Shown in pieces: positions 1 through 6,106 of a stretch of 14,230 nt of DNA (its first letter is position 1; each line of letters opens with the position of its first letter). Source of the stretch: Halomonas sp. (GTDB lineage Bacteria; Pseudomonadota; Gammaproteobacteria; Pseudomonadales; Halomonadaceae); the NCBI GenBank assembly GCA_003560175.1, contig PWIZ01000279.1, positions 1-14,230 on the forward strand, read 5' to 3'. Made by a program: the position numbers and the translations under genes. Below the pieces are notes generated by a model that was not told the origin of the DNA, did not search any database, and worked only from the letters and a program-made list of their open reading frames with translations.

Positions 1-236
1 GCGCCTCCAAGGCGGCGCTCAACGCCTTCGGCAAGTCGCTGGCCATGGATCTCAAGCCCCGCGGCATCGCCGTGGTCCAGCTCCACCCCGGCTATGTGCA
101 GACCCGCATGGTCAACTTCGGGGGGCTGATCACGCCGGAGGAGGCCGCCGCCGGCATCGCCGCGCACACCGAGGCGCTGACCCTGGAGACCACGGGCAGC
201 TTCTGGCATAGCAACGGTGAAGCGTTGCCCTGGTAG
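1..236 (+). CDS. Short-chain dehydrogenase/reductase, C-terminal part (5' end outside window)
   Basis: The frame is open from base 3 and ends at a TAG at 234-236, so about 77 residues are visible and the N-terminal Rossmann half lies beyond the left edge. The first residues read ASKAALNAFGKSLAMDL, the classical SDR stretch that follows the catalytic Tyr; the Lys in ASK is the catalytic lysine of the YxxxK motif. HPGYVQTRM downstream is the usual substrate-loop segment, and the protein ends in a GE-LPW tail as in C-factor-like SDRs. It is probably an NAD(P)H-dependent cytosolic oxidoreductase of unknown substrate. No terminator is evident after it, and its relation to the oxidase operon 370 bases downstream is unclear. 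Confidence 0.88.
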   Translation, partial: ASKAALNAFGKSLAMDLKPRGIAVVQLHPGYVQTRMVNFGGLITPEEAAAGIAAHTEALTLETTGSFWHSNGEALPW

Positions 237-268
237 CCTGTCGCGGCGCCTGGGGGGGTAACCTGCCA

Positions 269-370
269 GTGCTGTTCGGTCTGGCCGGTGTGATTGCCAC
301 AGTGTTTCTGCTGCCCACGCTCACCGCGGCCCTGGCGGTCCTTCTGTCTATGGAACTACGTACGCAGTGA
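269..370 (+). CDS. Possible small hydrophobic peptide or remnant of a membrane protein (33 aa)
   Basis: A GTG-started frame encodes about 33 residues, rich in Leu, Val and Ala, that would form a single membrane-spanning helix, and ends MELRTQ. Third codon positions are mostly G or C (CTG, GCC, GTG, ACC), as in real genes of this genome. A G-rich run at 252-258 lies about ten bases upstream of the GTG and is a poor ribosome binding site. It could be a single-helix membrane peptide, or a surviving segment of a degraded membrane protein, since the same frame stays open for some codons upstream of the GTG. I do not recognise a family. Confidence 0.22.
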   Translation: MLFGLAGVIATVFLLPTLTAALAVLLSMELRTQ

Positions 371-571
371 CGCCGCCTCCCAGGCCGTTTGAAGACGAGA
401 GGCGGTTTCGCACCTCCTTGGCGCGTTCTGTCGAGTCCGCCTACGGCAGCTGCACTGGCAATAAGCATAGTGGTAATCGCCATGATGGCAGTGGACTCCG
501 AGTCGGCTATCGATGAGTCGACTAACATGTTGTTTTGTTTTCATTACTACTGAATTAGGTATGGCGTATGC

Positions 572-604
572 AATGTCTCTCCGGACAACCAACGGAGAGA
601 CATT
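572..604 (+). promoter_or_regulatory. Perfect 12-bp inverted repeat covering the oxidase ribosome binding site
   Basis: AATGTCTCTCCG at 572-583 and CGGAGAGACATT at 593-604 are exact reverse complements separated by nine bases (GACAACCAA). The right arm contains the ribosome binding site GGAGAG (594-599) and ends one base before the ATG at 606. Folded in RNA, this stem would hide the Shine-Dalgarno site; as DNA it has the geometry of a dyad operator. Both readings imply control of the operon. The arms and position are seen directly; the regulatory role is inference. Confidence 0.7.
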
Positions 605-605
605 C

Positions 606-2231
606 ATGACAGTGCATGATTCGGAAGCCTTGTCTGGCGGGGGGCGGTCGTCATCTGCCGGCTACCTGACCCGCCGTCACTTCATGCAGGCGCTGGGGGC
701 CGTCGGCGGGGCGGGCATGATGATGTCCGGCCTGTCGGCTTTCGGCATCGGCATCGCCTCTGCCCAGGATACGCCCCCCGCCCTGAGCGGCGAGGGCAAT
801 GGCAAGAGTGTCGTCATTCTGGGGGCTGGTCTTGCCGGCCTCGTCGCAGCCTATGAACTGGGCAAGAAGGGGTATCGTTGTCAGGTTCTCGAAGCGCGTG
901 GCTATGCCGGGGGCCGGGTTCAGACGGCACGTGCCGGATTCGTGTTGCCTCAGCTGGGACAGCAAGATGAGGTGTGCGACTTCGATGAAGGCGAGTACTT
1001 CAATCACGGGCCCTGGCGCATTCCCTACCATCATCGTTCCACGCTGCACTACACCCGAGAGTTCGGCATTCCTCTGGAGATCTTCGTCAACCACAACGAG
1101 GCGGCGTTCGCCTACCGTGACGCGGCGGGGCCCCTGAGTGGCAAGGCGGTTCGACAGAAGGAGATCATTGCCGACATGCGCGGGCATGCGGCAGAGATCC
1201 TGGCCAAGCATGTCGACCAAGATGCCCTGGATGTACCGCTGACCCAGGAGGAGCGCGAGAAGTTTCTCGAGTTTCTGGTGGGCGAAGGGCATCTGGAGCG
1301 CAGCAGCCTGGACTATCTCGGGACGGGGGGGCGAGGCTACCTTCAGGAGCCCGGCGCAGGGCTGACTCCCGGCGAGGCTTCCACGCCCCATAGCCTCTCG
1401 GCGCTCCTGCAGTCGGATCTGTACGGCATCGTCAGCTCGGTCAGCGGCTTTACCCAGCAGAAGACCATGTTCCAGCCCATTGGCGGGATGGACAAGATTC
1501 CCCAGGCCTTCGAAAAGGCACTGGGAGGTGCCGTCACCTACGGTGCCCAGGTCACTCGCCTGCAGCAGAGCGAGGAGCGGGTTTTGGTCGATTATCGCAA
1601 CCGGACGACCGGTGAGAGCCACCAGGTGGAGGCCGACTACTGCCTCTGCACCATCCCGCTGTCGGTACTTCGGGGCATCGAGAATGATTTCTCGGCCGAG
1701 TTTCAGGGGGCCATGGAAGCCGTGAGTTACACCCCGACCTGCAAGCTGGCGCTGCAGATGAAGAGACGCTTCTGGGAAGTCGAAGACCATGTCTTTGGCG
1801 GCCACTCCTTCACCCATAACAGCGGGACTGGGAACATCAGCTACCCCTCGACCGGATGGCAGGGGCAGAAAGGCGTACTGCAGGGCGTCTACAACTTCGG
1901 CTCCAATGCCGCCCAGTTCAGTGCCCTCGACAAGGCGCAGCGTATCGAGAAGGCCCTGAGCGTGGGCGAGAAGATCCATGCCGGCTATCGCCGGGATTTC
2001 GATACCGCCTTCAGTACGGCCTGGCACCTGGTGCCGGAAAACCTGGGGGGGTGGGCCAGCTGGTCCAGCGAGGCACGCGAGACGAGTTATCCGTTGCTCA
2101 ATGAACCCCAGGGACGGGTGCTGCTGGCTGGTGAGCACCTCAGCTATATGACGGGGTGGATGGCAGGCGCCATCGAATCCTCCTGGCTGCAGATCGAGAA
2201 GCTCCATGAGTTGGCGATGGAGGCCGCATGA
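606..2231 (+). CDS. Tat-exported flavin amine/amino-acid oxidase (541 aa)
   Basis: FAD-dependent oxidase or dehydrogenase of the flavin monoamine oxidase / L-amino-acid oxidase family; it would oxidise an amine or amino acid to the imine. The N-terminus carries a twin-arginine signal, TRRHFMQ at residues 22-28, then a hydrophobic stretch and a possible cleavage site after ASA (51-53). The dinucleotide-binding motif is GAGLAG (73-78) with Glu97 and GGR (102-104). Lys380 lies in the conserved segment before RFW, and the C-terminal FAD motif is AGEH (508-511) followed by TGWMAGA. I chose the ATG at 606 because GGAGAG lies six bases upstream and the signal peptide then has normal length; the same frame is open from 513. 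It overlaps the cytochrome c start by four bases. The substrate is not evident. Pairing with a cytochrome suggests it does not rely on oxygen, as known for nicotine oxidoreductase NicA2. Confidence 0.88.
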   Translation: MTVHDSEALSGGGRSSSAGYLTRRHFMQALGAVGGAGMMMSGLSAFGIGIASAQDTPPALSGEGNGKSVVILGAGLAGLVAAYELGKKGYRCQVLEARGYAGGRVQTARAGFVLPQLGQQDEVCDFDEGEYFNHGPWRIPYHHRSTLHYTREFGIPLEIFVNHNEAAFAYRDAAGPLSGKAVRQKEIIADMRGHAAEILAKHVDQDALDVPLTQEEREKFLEFLVGEGHLERSSLDYLGTGGRGYLQEPGAGLTPGEASTPHSLSALLQSDLYGIVSSVSGFTQQKTMFQPIGGMDKIPQAFEKALGGAVTYGAQVTRLQQSEERVLVDYRNRTTGESHQVEADYCLCTIPLSVLRGIENDFSAEFQGAMEAVSYTPTCKLALQMKRRFWEVEDHVFGGHSFTHNSGTGNISYPSTGWQGQKGVLQGVYNFGSNAAQFSALDKAQRIEKALSVGEKIHAGYRRDFDTAFSTAWHLVPENLGGWASWSSEARETSYPLLNEPQGRVLLAGEHLSYMTGWMAGAIESSWLQIEKLHELAMEAA

Positions 2232-2644
2232 TCCGGCAATACCTTCGCCGCTCGGGAGCGCGGCCCCTTGCCTCGACGCTTCTGCTGACCGGACTGCTGA
2301 CATCGGGATTTGCCACCAGTGGTCAGGTCGGTGTCGTCGGGGAGACCGGCTATCAGCAGAACTGTTCGGCCTGCCATATGGCCAACGGCGAGGGGATTCC
2401 CGGCGCCTTTCCCCCACTGGCCGAAAGCGGCTTCGTCGCGGGAGATACTAGAGAAGTTCTGAGAGTCATCGCCTACGGCCGCGCCGGTATGCCGGCCTTT
2501 GGCAGTGAGCTTTCTCAAGAGCTATTGGCCGATATCGTCATCTATATCCGCGAGCACTTTAATGCGATTCCCACCCACCTGACGGCTGAGGATGTCCAAG
2601 CCGTCAAGGTGTCATCAACTGCCAGAATGGCAAGAGAGGATTGA
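2228..2644 (+). CDS. Exported one-haem c-type cytochrome (138 aa)
   Basis: Small class I cytochrome c. A signal or anchor segment (residues about 11-30, hydrophobic) precedes the haem-binding motif CSACH at 46-50; Met88 in GMPAF is the probable sixth ligand, and the mature domain is about 100 residues. The ATG overlaps the oxidase stop (ATGA at 2228-2231) and has GGAGG at 2219-2223, so the two are translationally coupled. Known precedent: the flavin amine oxidase NicA2 donates electrons to a dedicated cytochrome c (CycN). By analogy this protein is inferred to accept electrons from the upstream flavoenzyme in the periplasm and pass them to a terminal oxidase. The 25-residue tail after the domain is polar and unremarkable. 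Confidence 0.88.
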   Translation: MIRQYLRRSGARPLASTLLLTGLLTSGFATSGQVGVVGETGYQQNCSACHMANGEGIPGAFPPLAESGFVAGDTREVLRVIAYGRAGMPAFGSELSQELLADIVIYIREHFNAIPTHLTAEDVQAVKVSSTARMARED

Positions 2645-2646
2645 TC

Positions 2647-3120
2647 ATGAAACTTCGTCAGATTGCAGGCACCGCTTTCATGCTGACCGCACTGAGCGGT
2701 ATGGCCCACGCCAGCAGTATCGAGCGTCATGCGATTCCCGACTCGGATTTCCCCATCCTGCAGGCGGTGACCCTGGAGAACGTCGAGCTGACCTACTTCA
2801 GCGGTACCGTGCCGCGGGCCGGCGAGGACGGTGAGTTCGGTGATACCGAGTCGCAGACCATTTCCGTGCTGGAGCGCATCAAGGCCGCTATGGAGCGCCG
2901 AGGGCTGGATCTCGGCGACGTGGTCAAGATGACGGTCTTCCTGGTGCCAACCGAGGAGACAGGCCGCATCGACTTTTCCGGCTTCATGGATGGCTACACT
3001 CAGTACTTCGGCACCGACGAGCAGCCCAATCTGCCGACTCGCTCGGTAGTGGGGGTCGCCGACCTGGCCAATCCCGAATGGCTGGTCGAGATCGAGGTGG
3101 TGGCTGCCCGCACGCCCTGA
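2647..3120 (+). CDS. RidA/YjgF-family imine deaminase with Sec signal peptide (157 aa)
   Basis: RidA (Rid/YjgF/UK114) family protein; such proteins hydrolyse enamine/imine intermediates to keto acid and ammonia as trimers with active sites between subunits. The Arg that binds the substrate carboxylate is present as Arg132 in LPTRSVV (equivalent to Arg105 of E. coli RidA), and Glu148 in VEIEVVA matches the conserved Glu near the C-terminus. Residues 1-22 form a typical Sec signal peptide ending AHA, which is unusual because RidA proteins are normally cytosolic. I chose the ATG at 2647 because GAGAGGA lies six bases upstream and the protein then starts MKLRQ; a TTG at 2641 is possible. The gene starts two bases after the cytochrome stop. 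Location and context imply it clears the imine made by the oxidase in the periplasm. Confidence 0.88.
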   Translation: MKLRQIAGTAFMLTALSGMAHASSIERHAIPDSDFPILQAVTLENVELTYFSGTVPRAGEDGEFGDTESQTISVLERIKAAMERRGLDLGDVVKMTVFLVPTEETGRIDFSGFMDGYTQYFGTDEQPNLPTRSVVGVADLANPEWLVEIEVVAARTP

Positions 3121-3152
3121 GGGCGCTGGTGAGCAACGTTTCCATTCCATCC

Positions 3153-3184
3153 ATCCCTCGGGGATAACCCACTCCTCGAGGGAT
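3153..3184. terminator. Possible hairpin terminator after the oxidase operon
   Basis: ATCCCTCG (3153-3160) and CGAGGGAT (3177-3184) form an eight-base-pair perfect stem with a 16-base loop, 33 bases after the RidA stop. There is no clean T-run on either side, so it is a weak intrinsic terminator at best. It lies between the operon and a converging gene remnant and could act in both directions. Confidence 0.4.
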
Positions 3185-3275
3185 CTGTTCCGTCCGGTTC
3201 ATCGGCACCTGTTAGTGCACATAGCTCACCGGCCGATCCACGCCACCAAGTGGGTCTCGCCCGGAGCCGCCACCG

Positions 3276-3722
3276 TCAGCCGAGGCTGATCACGCCCAGC
3301 AGCACGGCAGCGGCCAACGCCCAGAGATAGAACGAGAAGACCTTCATGCGGGCGCGGTAGAGGAAGTAGAGCACCATGCGCAGGGCCAGGGTGCCGACGG
3401 CGGCAGCGACCACGAAAGCGGTCACCATCACCCCGTAGTCGAGCTCGCCGAGACCGCCGTTCCGGGCGACTTCTATGCCTTGTACGGTGGTGGCGGCGAA
3501 AATGGTGGGAATCGCCAGAAAGAAGCTGTACTCGGCGGCCCAGCGTCGTTTCAGCCCGCCCAGCAGGGCGGCGGAGATGGTCAGGCCGCTGCGACTGAAG
3601 CCCGGCAACAGTGCGCCGTTGATCCTAGGGAAGTAGACATCCGTGATCATCAGGATCTTCAGGGTATTGTCGCCCGCCCAAGCGCAGGACAGCGGGCGCT
3701 GCAGGAGCGCAGCGGAGTGCAT
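3276..3722 (-). pseudogene. uppP: Chimeric remnant: start of a glycosyltransferase joined to the C-terminal half of UppP
   Basis: The open frame has 148 codons. From about codon 37 (3614 leftwards) it reads [20 protein letters not shown] and FFLAIPTI, followed by two further membrane segments. This is the C-terminal part of undecaprenyl-diphosphate phosphatase (UppP/BacA), including the PGxSRSG active-site motif; a full protein has about 265-270 residues. Codons 22-36 (3615-3659) instead read [15 protein letters not shown], the typical N-terminus of a family 4 glycosyltransferase, with the expected initiator Met replaced by a CTG-encoded Leu. The join falls exactly after the glycosyltransferase ING motif and is in frame. 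The catalytic Glu-rich N-terminal half of UppP is absent, so phosphatase activity is unlikely. I read it as a deletion that fused two former genes. Codons 1-21 have no recognisable homology. Confidence 0.72.
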
Positions 3723-3730
3723 CGCCCGCT
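3691..3730. repeat. Inverted repeat with nested small stem
   Basis: AGCGGGCG (3691-3698) and CGCCCGCT (3723-3730) are perfect complements, with a nested CTGC/GCAG stem at 3699-3712. It lies at the start of the chimeric remnant and upstream of the SpoIIAA-like gene. There is no T-run, so it is not an obvious terminator. It may be a leftover of the rearranged region. Confidence 0.35.
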
Positions 3731-3811
3731 CGGCGTGTTCGGCTTGGATCTGGCGCGCTATGCTGGAAACGAACGAGCCACTCTATCTTTCTGGACCCAA
3801 GGAGAGCGCCC

Positions 3812-4231
3812 ATGCTGGATCTGATCTCTCACCCCGCTGAGCATGTTGTCGCCATGAAAGTGGGGGGTGTGGTGACCGGCAGCGAGCTGCAGCACGCCAT
3901 CGATGCCATCGAGGCTGCCAAGCAGGATCATCCGGTGATCAGCCTGGTGGTCGAGGTCGACAACCTGCGTTTCATGACCCTGACCGCCCTGCTCAAGGAC
4001 GTGGGATACGGCCTGACCCAGCTCAGCGACCTCGAGCGCTACCATCGCGCCGCCGTGGTCACCGATCAGGCGTGGATCGAGCATATCGCCCATCTGGAAG
4101 AGCAGCTGTTCAAGGCCGTGGAGATTCGCACCTTTCCCCTGCACGACCACGCCGCCGCCATGCTATGGGCTGCCGAACTGCCCACCGGCGCTCACGAGAA
4201 CCCCGAGGAGGACGGCTACCACGGCGCCTGA
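3812..4231 (+). CDS. SpoIIAA-like / STAS-SEC14 fold protein (139 aa)
   Basis: Small cytosolic protein of the SpoIIAA-like family (Pfam SpoIIAA-like, with a fold related to STAS and SEC14 domains). These proteins are widespread in proteobacteria and their role is largely unknown. Visible landmarks are an N-terminal MLDLISHP strand, the VGGVVTGSEL loop, a central ISLVVEVDNL strand, and a C-terminal AAMLWAAELP helix typical of the family. Length matches the family norm of about 120-140 residues. The start is fixed by AAGGAG at 3799-3804, seven bases before the ATG. The gene is monocistronic: a good terminator follows at 4257 and the neighbours are remnants. No Ser/Thr phospho-site typical of true anti-sigma antagonists is clear. 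Confidence 0.82.
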   Translation: MLDLISHPAEHVVAMKVGGVVTGSELQHAIDAIEAAKQDHPVISLVVEVDNLRFMTLTALLKDVGYGLTQLSDLERYHRAAVVTDQAWIEHIAHLEEQLFKAVEIRTFPLHDHAAAMLWAAELPTGAHENPEEDGYHGA

Positions 4232-4256
4232 TCCTGCCTCCCCTCGCGCCAATGAC

Positions 4257-4281
4257 AACGCCAGCCTGCGGCTGGCGTTTT
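4257..4281 (+). terminator. Intrinsic terminator after the SpoIIAA-like gene
   Basis: AACGCCAGCC (4257-4266), loop TGC, GGCTGGCGTT (4270-4279): a ten-base-pair perfect stem followed by TT, giving a short TTTT tract overlapping the stem end. It lies 25 bases after the stop codon. This is the clearest rho-independent terminator in the window. Confidence 0.85.
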
Positions 4282-4420
4282 GCTATCCGCATTTCGCGCA
4301 TTGATCTCCTCCCCTCCCTTCACGCTAGCGCGACTCAGGAAGGGGATTCCCTGACGGGTGCCAGTCCGATCGCTCGGGTAGCCAGTTCCTGCTGCTGACG
4401 GCCTTACTGCACCGTTCACT
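4281..4420 (-). ncRNA. Candidate omegaRNA (reRNA) at the tnpB 3' end
   Basis: In TnpB systems a guide RNA is transcribed from the tnpB 3' end through the right end of the element, and its guide is the flanking sequence just outside. Here the right end is predicted at 4301, the region 4301-4416 after the tnpB stop contains the hairpin at 4311-4345, and the guide would be the complement of 4281-4300 (starting TGCGCGAAATG on the - strand). The guide would abut the SpoIIAA-like terminator. The 5' boundary is unknown and probably lies inside tnpB. This is inferred from the family plan; no expression evidence is available. Confidence 0.35.
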
Positions 4421-5401
4421 TCACAGGCGCAACGGGCAGGTCCTGCCCTGACAAGCTCTCGTGGGCTCTGGCCAACACATTGCGGGCACCGACAACGTCA
4501 GCGTGCGCCGTATGACCGCAGGCCTGGCAACGGAAGAGAGCCCGAGTCGGCCGATTGGCCGCCTCGATATGCCCGCACCCGGGGCACGTCTGACTGGTGT
4601 GCCGGGCTGGCACGGCGATCAGTAACCCACCTCGCCAGTCCTGCTTATAGGTGAGCTGGCGCCGGAACTCGAACCAGCCCTGGTCGAGGATCGCCTTGTT
4701 CAGCCCCGCCTTCTGCTTCACCCGCTTGCTTGGTGCCGCCAGGGTGCCCTTGGCGGAGGCCGACATATTGCGCACCCGAAGATCCTCGACGGCCACCATG
4801 GCGTGGTTCTGGCTGATAGCGGTCGAAAGCTTGTGGAGGGTGTCACGTCGTGTATTGGCGGCTTTCTGGTGCAAGCGGGCAATACGGGCTTTCTGTTTCT
4901 TCCAGTTCTGGGAGAACCGGACCTTGTGCTCGAGTCGGCGCTGCGCCGTGGCGATACGCTGTTCCAGCTGCCGGAAGCTGTTGCGTCCGGTGTGGGCGGT
5001 GCCGTTGGAGTCCACGGCGAAATGCGCCACGCCCATGTCCAGGCCCACCGCTGAGGTGGCGGGATGCCGAGGCGACTCTGCTAACTCAATCTCGACCTGG
5101 AAGCTGACGTGCCAGCGGCCGCCATCGAGACCCACGGTGCAGTTGGTGATCTTTCCCACCACCGGTCGTGACTGGCGAAAGCGGACCCACCCCAGACCAG
5201 CGGGCAGCTTCACGCGGCGATGATCCAGCCGGCCATGGTGCCATATCGCGGCACACGCTCCCCGCGCTCCCATGCGGCGAGGCATTCGGCCAGTGCGTGA
5301 TTCCAGACGAAGCGCGCATGACCGGCACGCACCCGGAGCCGCGCCTCTTGCGAAGGCGTCGGGTCAAGCCGGTACTTCAAGCCAAACTGTCGCTTCATCA
5401 A
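4416..5401 (-). pseudogene. tnpB: TnpB RNA-guided nuclease, broken by an internal deletion and frameshift
   Basis: Two pieces in different frames belong to one TnpB. The N-terminal piece (5401 down to about 5230) reads MKRQFGLKYRL, then HARFVWNHAL and TMAGWI. The C-terminal piece (about 5230 to 4416) starts LDHRRVKLPAG and carries all three RuvC acidic residues: Asp in GLDMGV, Glu in VEDLRV, Asp in HADVVGARN. It also has the zinc ribbon CPGCGH...CQACGH. By comparison with the family (about 370-410 aa), roughly 70-80 residues are missing between GW and LDHRR, where the junction reads GGCTGGATCATCGCC and the frame shifts. The N-terminal frame stops five codons later. The ATG at 5398 or 5401 has GAGGA upstream. 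The catalytic half is intact and could be translated only from an internal start. Confidence 0.8.
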
Positions 5402-5473
5402 ATCCTCATTTTACGCACATAGTAGCCGCAACGACGTGGCTCGCCAGTGAGCCTTCTGCTCACGCCGCATTCC

Positions 5474-5497
5474 CCCGCACACCTTGGCCGGTGTGGG
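5474..5497. repeat. Imperfect palindrome, probable left-end hairpin of the TnpB element
   Basis: CACACC (5478-5483), loop TTGGCC, GGTGTG (5490-5495) form a perfect six-base-pair stem. Two further C-G pairs form (5475-5476 with 5496-5497) if G5477 is bulged. A bulged hairpin about 75 bases upstream of tnpB fits the IS200/IS605 end architecture. A second small stem, GTGAGC/GCTCAC, lies at 5447-5463, between it and the gene. Confidence 0.45.
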
Positions 5498-6106
5498 TAC
5501 CTTGCGGATTCTGGATGGTCAGGCAAAGTTCAATGAGCTAGGGTGGTGATATTGCCAGCGGCCAGCAGGGAAGAAGGGGCAGGGTATGAAGAAGGAGAGG
5601 CATGGCAGCGGCAATAATTGATCGGTATCGGGCGACGAGATGGCAGGCGCTCAAAGCTACGGTATTTGCAGCAGCCCGATTTATCGGTGGTCCGACATTT
5701 CGGCGAAGAGCCGCTGTCGCCCCAGGCCGTGTGGAAACGCTCTGAGAGTCTCTCTCCGGCCAAAAATTGATCAAAAATGGCGTTCTCTCGCTCATTCTGA
5801 GGTATCTCCATTGATAAAGCTTCTCCAGATTTCGCGTACGGACGCCATCCTCCGATCGGCTCGGGAGTTTTCGCACAGCCTGGACCCAAAGCGGCCGTTC
5901 AGGATAATGCAGCAGGTATGAAATTTTGGATATATAGCCAAACGTTAGTTAATAGGATTAGGGAATAAAGGCTTGCGAGAACCTTGGAAGGCTGCATTTT
6001 CCGGACAGACGTGCCGACACGTTCACCCAATCATAGAAAACGCCGTCTAATAACTGGTCAGGTGCTCTAGAGCGCAGGCGTTCAATGGCGCTTAGGAAAA
6101 CTTCCA
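5498..6106. other. About 0.6 kb without a convincing gene
   Basis: Between the element end and the EamA gene no reading frame has both a good ribosome binding site and recognisable protein sequence, except the very short candidate at 5602. The second half (about 5750-6060) is clearly AT-richer than the window average, with runs such as TTGATCAAAAATGG and TTTTGGATATATAGCC. The frames that stay open on either strand (for example 5530-5889 on - and 5640-5921 on +) lack typical codon bias and homology I can name. The promoter of the EamA gene must lie here, but I see no clean -35/-10 pair. Confidence 0.4.
5602..5745 (+). CDS. Possible 47-residue basic small ORF
   Basis: The ATG at 5602 follows AAGGAG (5592-5597) with four bases between, a good ribosome binding site. 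The product starts MAAAIIDRYRATRWQAL and is rich in Ala and Arg. Its third codon positions are not GC-biased, unlike true genes here, and I recognise no family. Translation is possible but unproven. Confidence 0.18.
   Translation: MAAAIIDRYRATRWQALKATVFAAARFIGGPTFRRRAAVAPGRVETL

Larger units (their letters stand above)
237..605. other. Intergenic region with candidate promoter upstream of the oxidase operon
   Basis: These 369 bases lie between the SDR stop and the oxidase ATG. They hold a possible 33-codon hydrophobic ORF (269-370), a small dyad GACTC-C-GAGTC at 494-504 with another GAGTC at 515-519, and an AT-rich block at about 521-560 that stands out against the GC-rich surroundings. That block contains TTGTTT hexamers but no -10 box at ideal spacing, so I treat it only as the likely promoter zone. 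The strong inverted repeat at 572-604 closes the region. Confidence 0.4.
4301..5500 (-). mobile_element. TnpB-only IS200/IS605-family element (IS1341-like), degenerate
   Basis: The element contains a tnpB gene but no tnpA in the window. The right end is proposed at TTGA (4301-4304), TCAA on the - strand, which matches the right-end tetranucleotide of IS608-type elements. It is preceded on that strand by an imperfect hairpin whose arms are 4311-4318 and 4338-4345. On the upstream side of tnpB a hairpin with a bulged base (5474-5497) resembles the imperfect palindromes at IS200/IS605 left ends. I could not fix the left cleavage tetranucleotide, so the coordinate near 5500 is approximate. Without tnpA and with tnpB broken, it cannot move by itself. 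Confidence 0.65.

Noticed and set aside
494..519. GACTC/GAGTC dyad and repeat upstream of the oxidase operon
   Set aside because: The units are only five bases long and could easily occur by chance; noted only as part of the intergenic description.
651..2417. Long open frame (588 codons) on the - strand opposite the amine oxidase
   Set aside because: It is an antisense shadow: the + strand product has clear FAD motifs and a signal peptide, and the - strand product resembles no protein family.
5530..5921. Overlapping frames on both strands in the gap before the EamA gene
   Set aside because: None has a ribosome binding site together with codon bias or recognisable sequence. A remnant cannot be excluded but cannot be supported.
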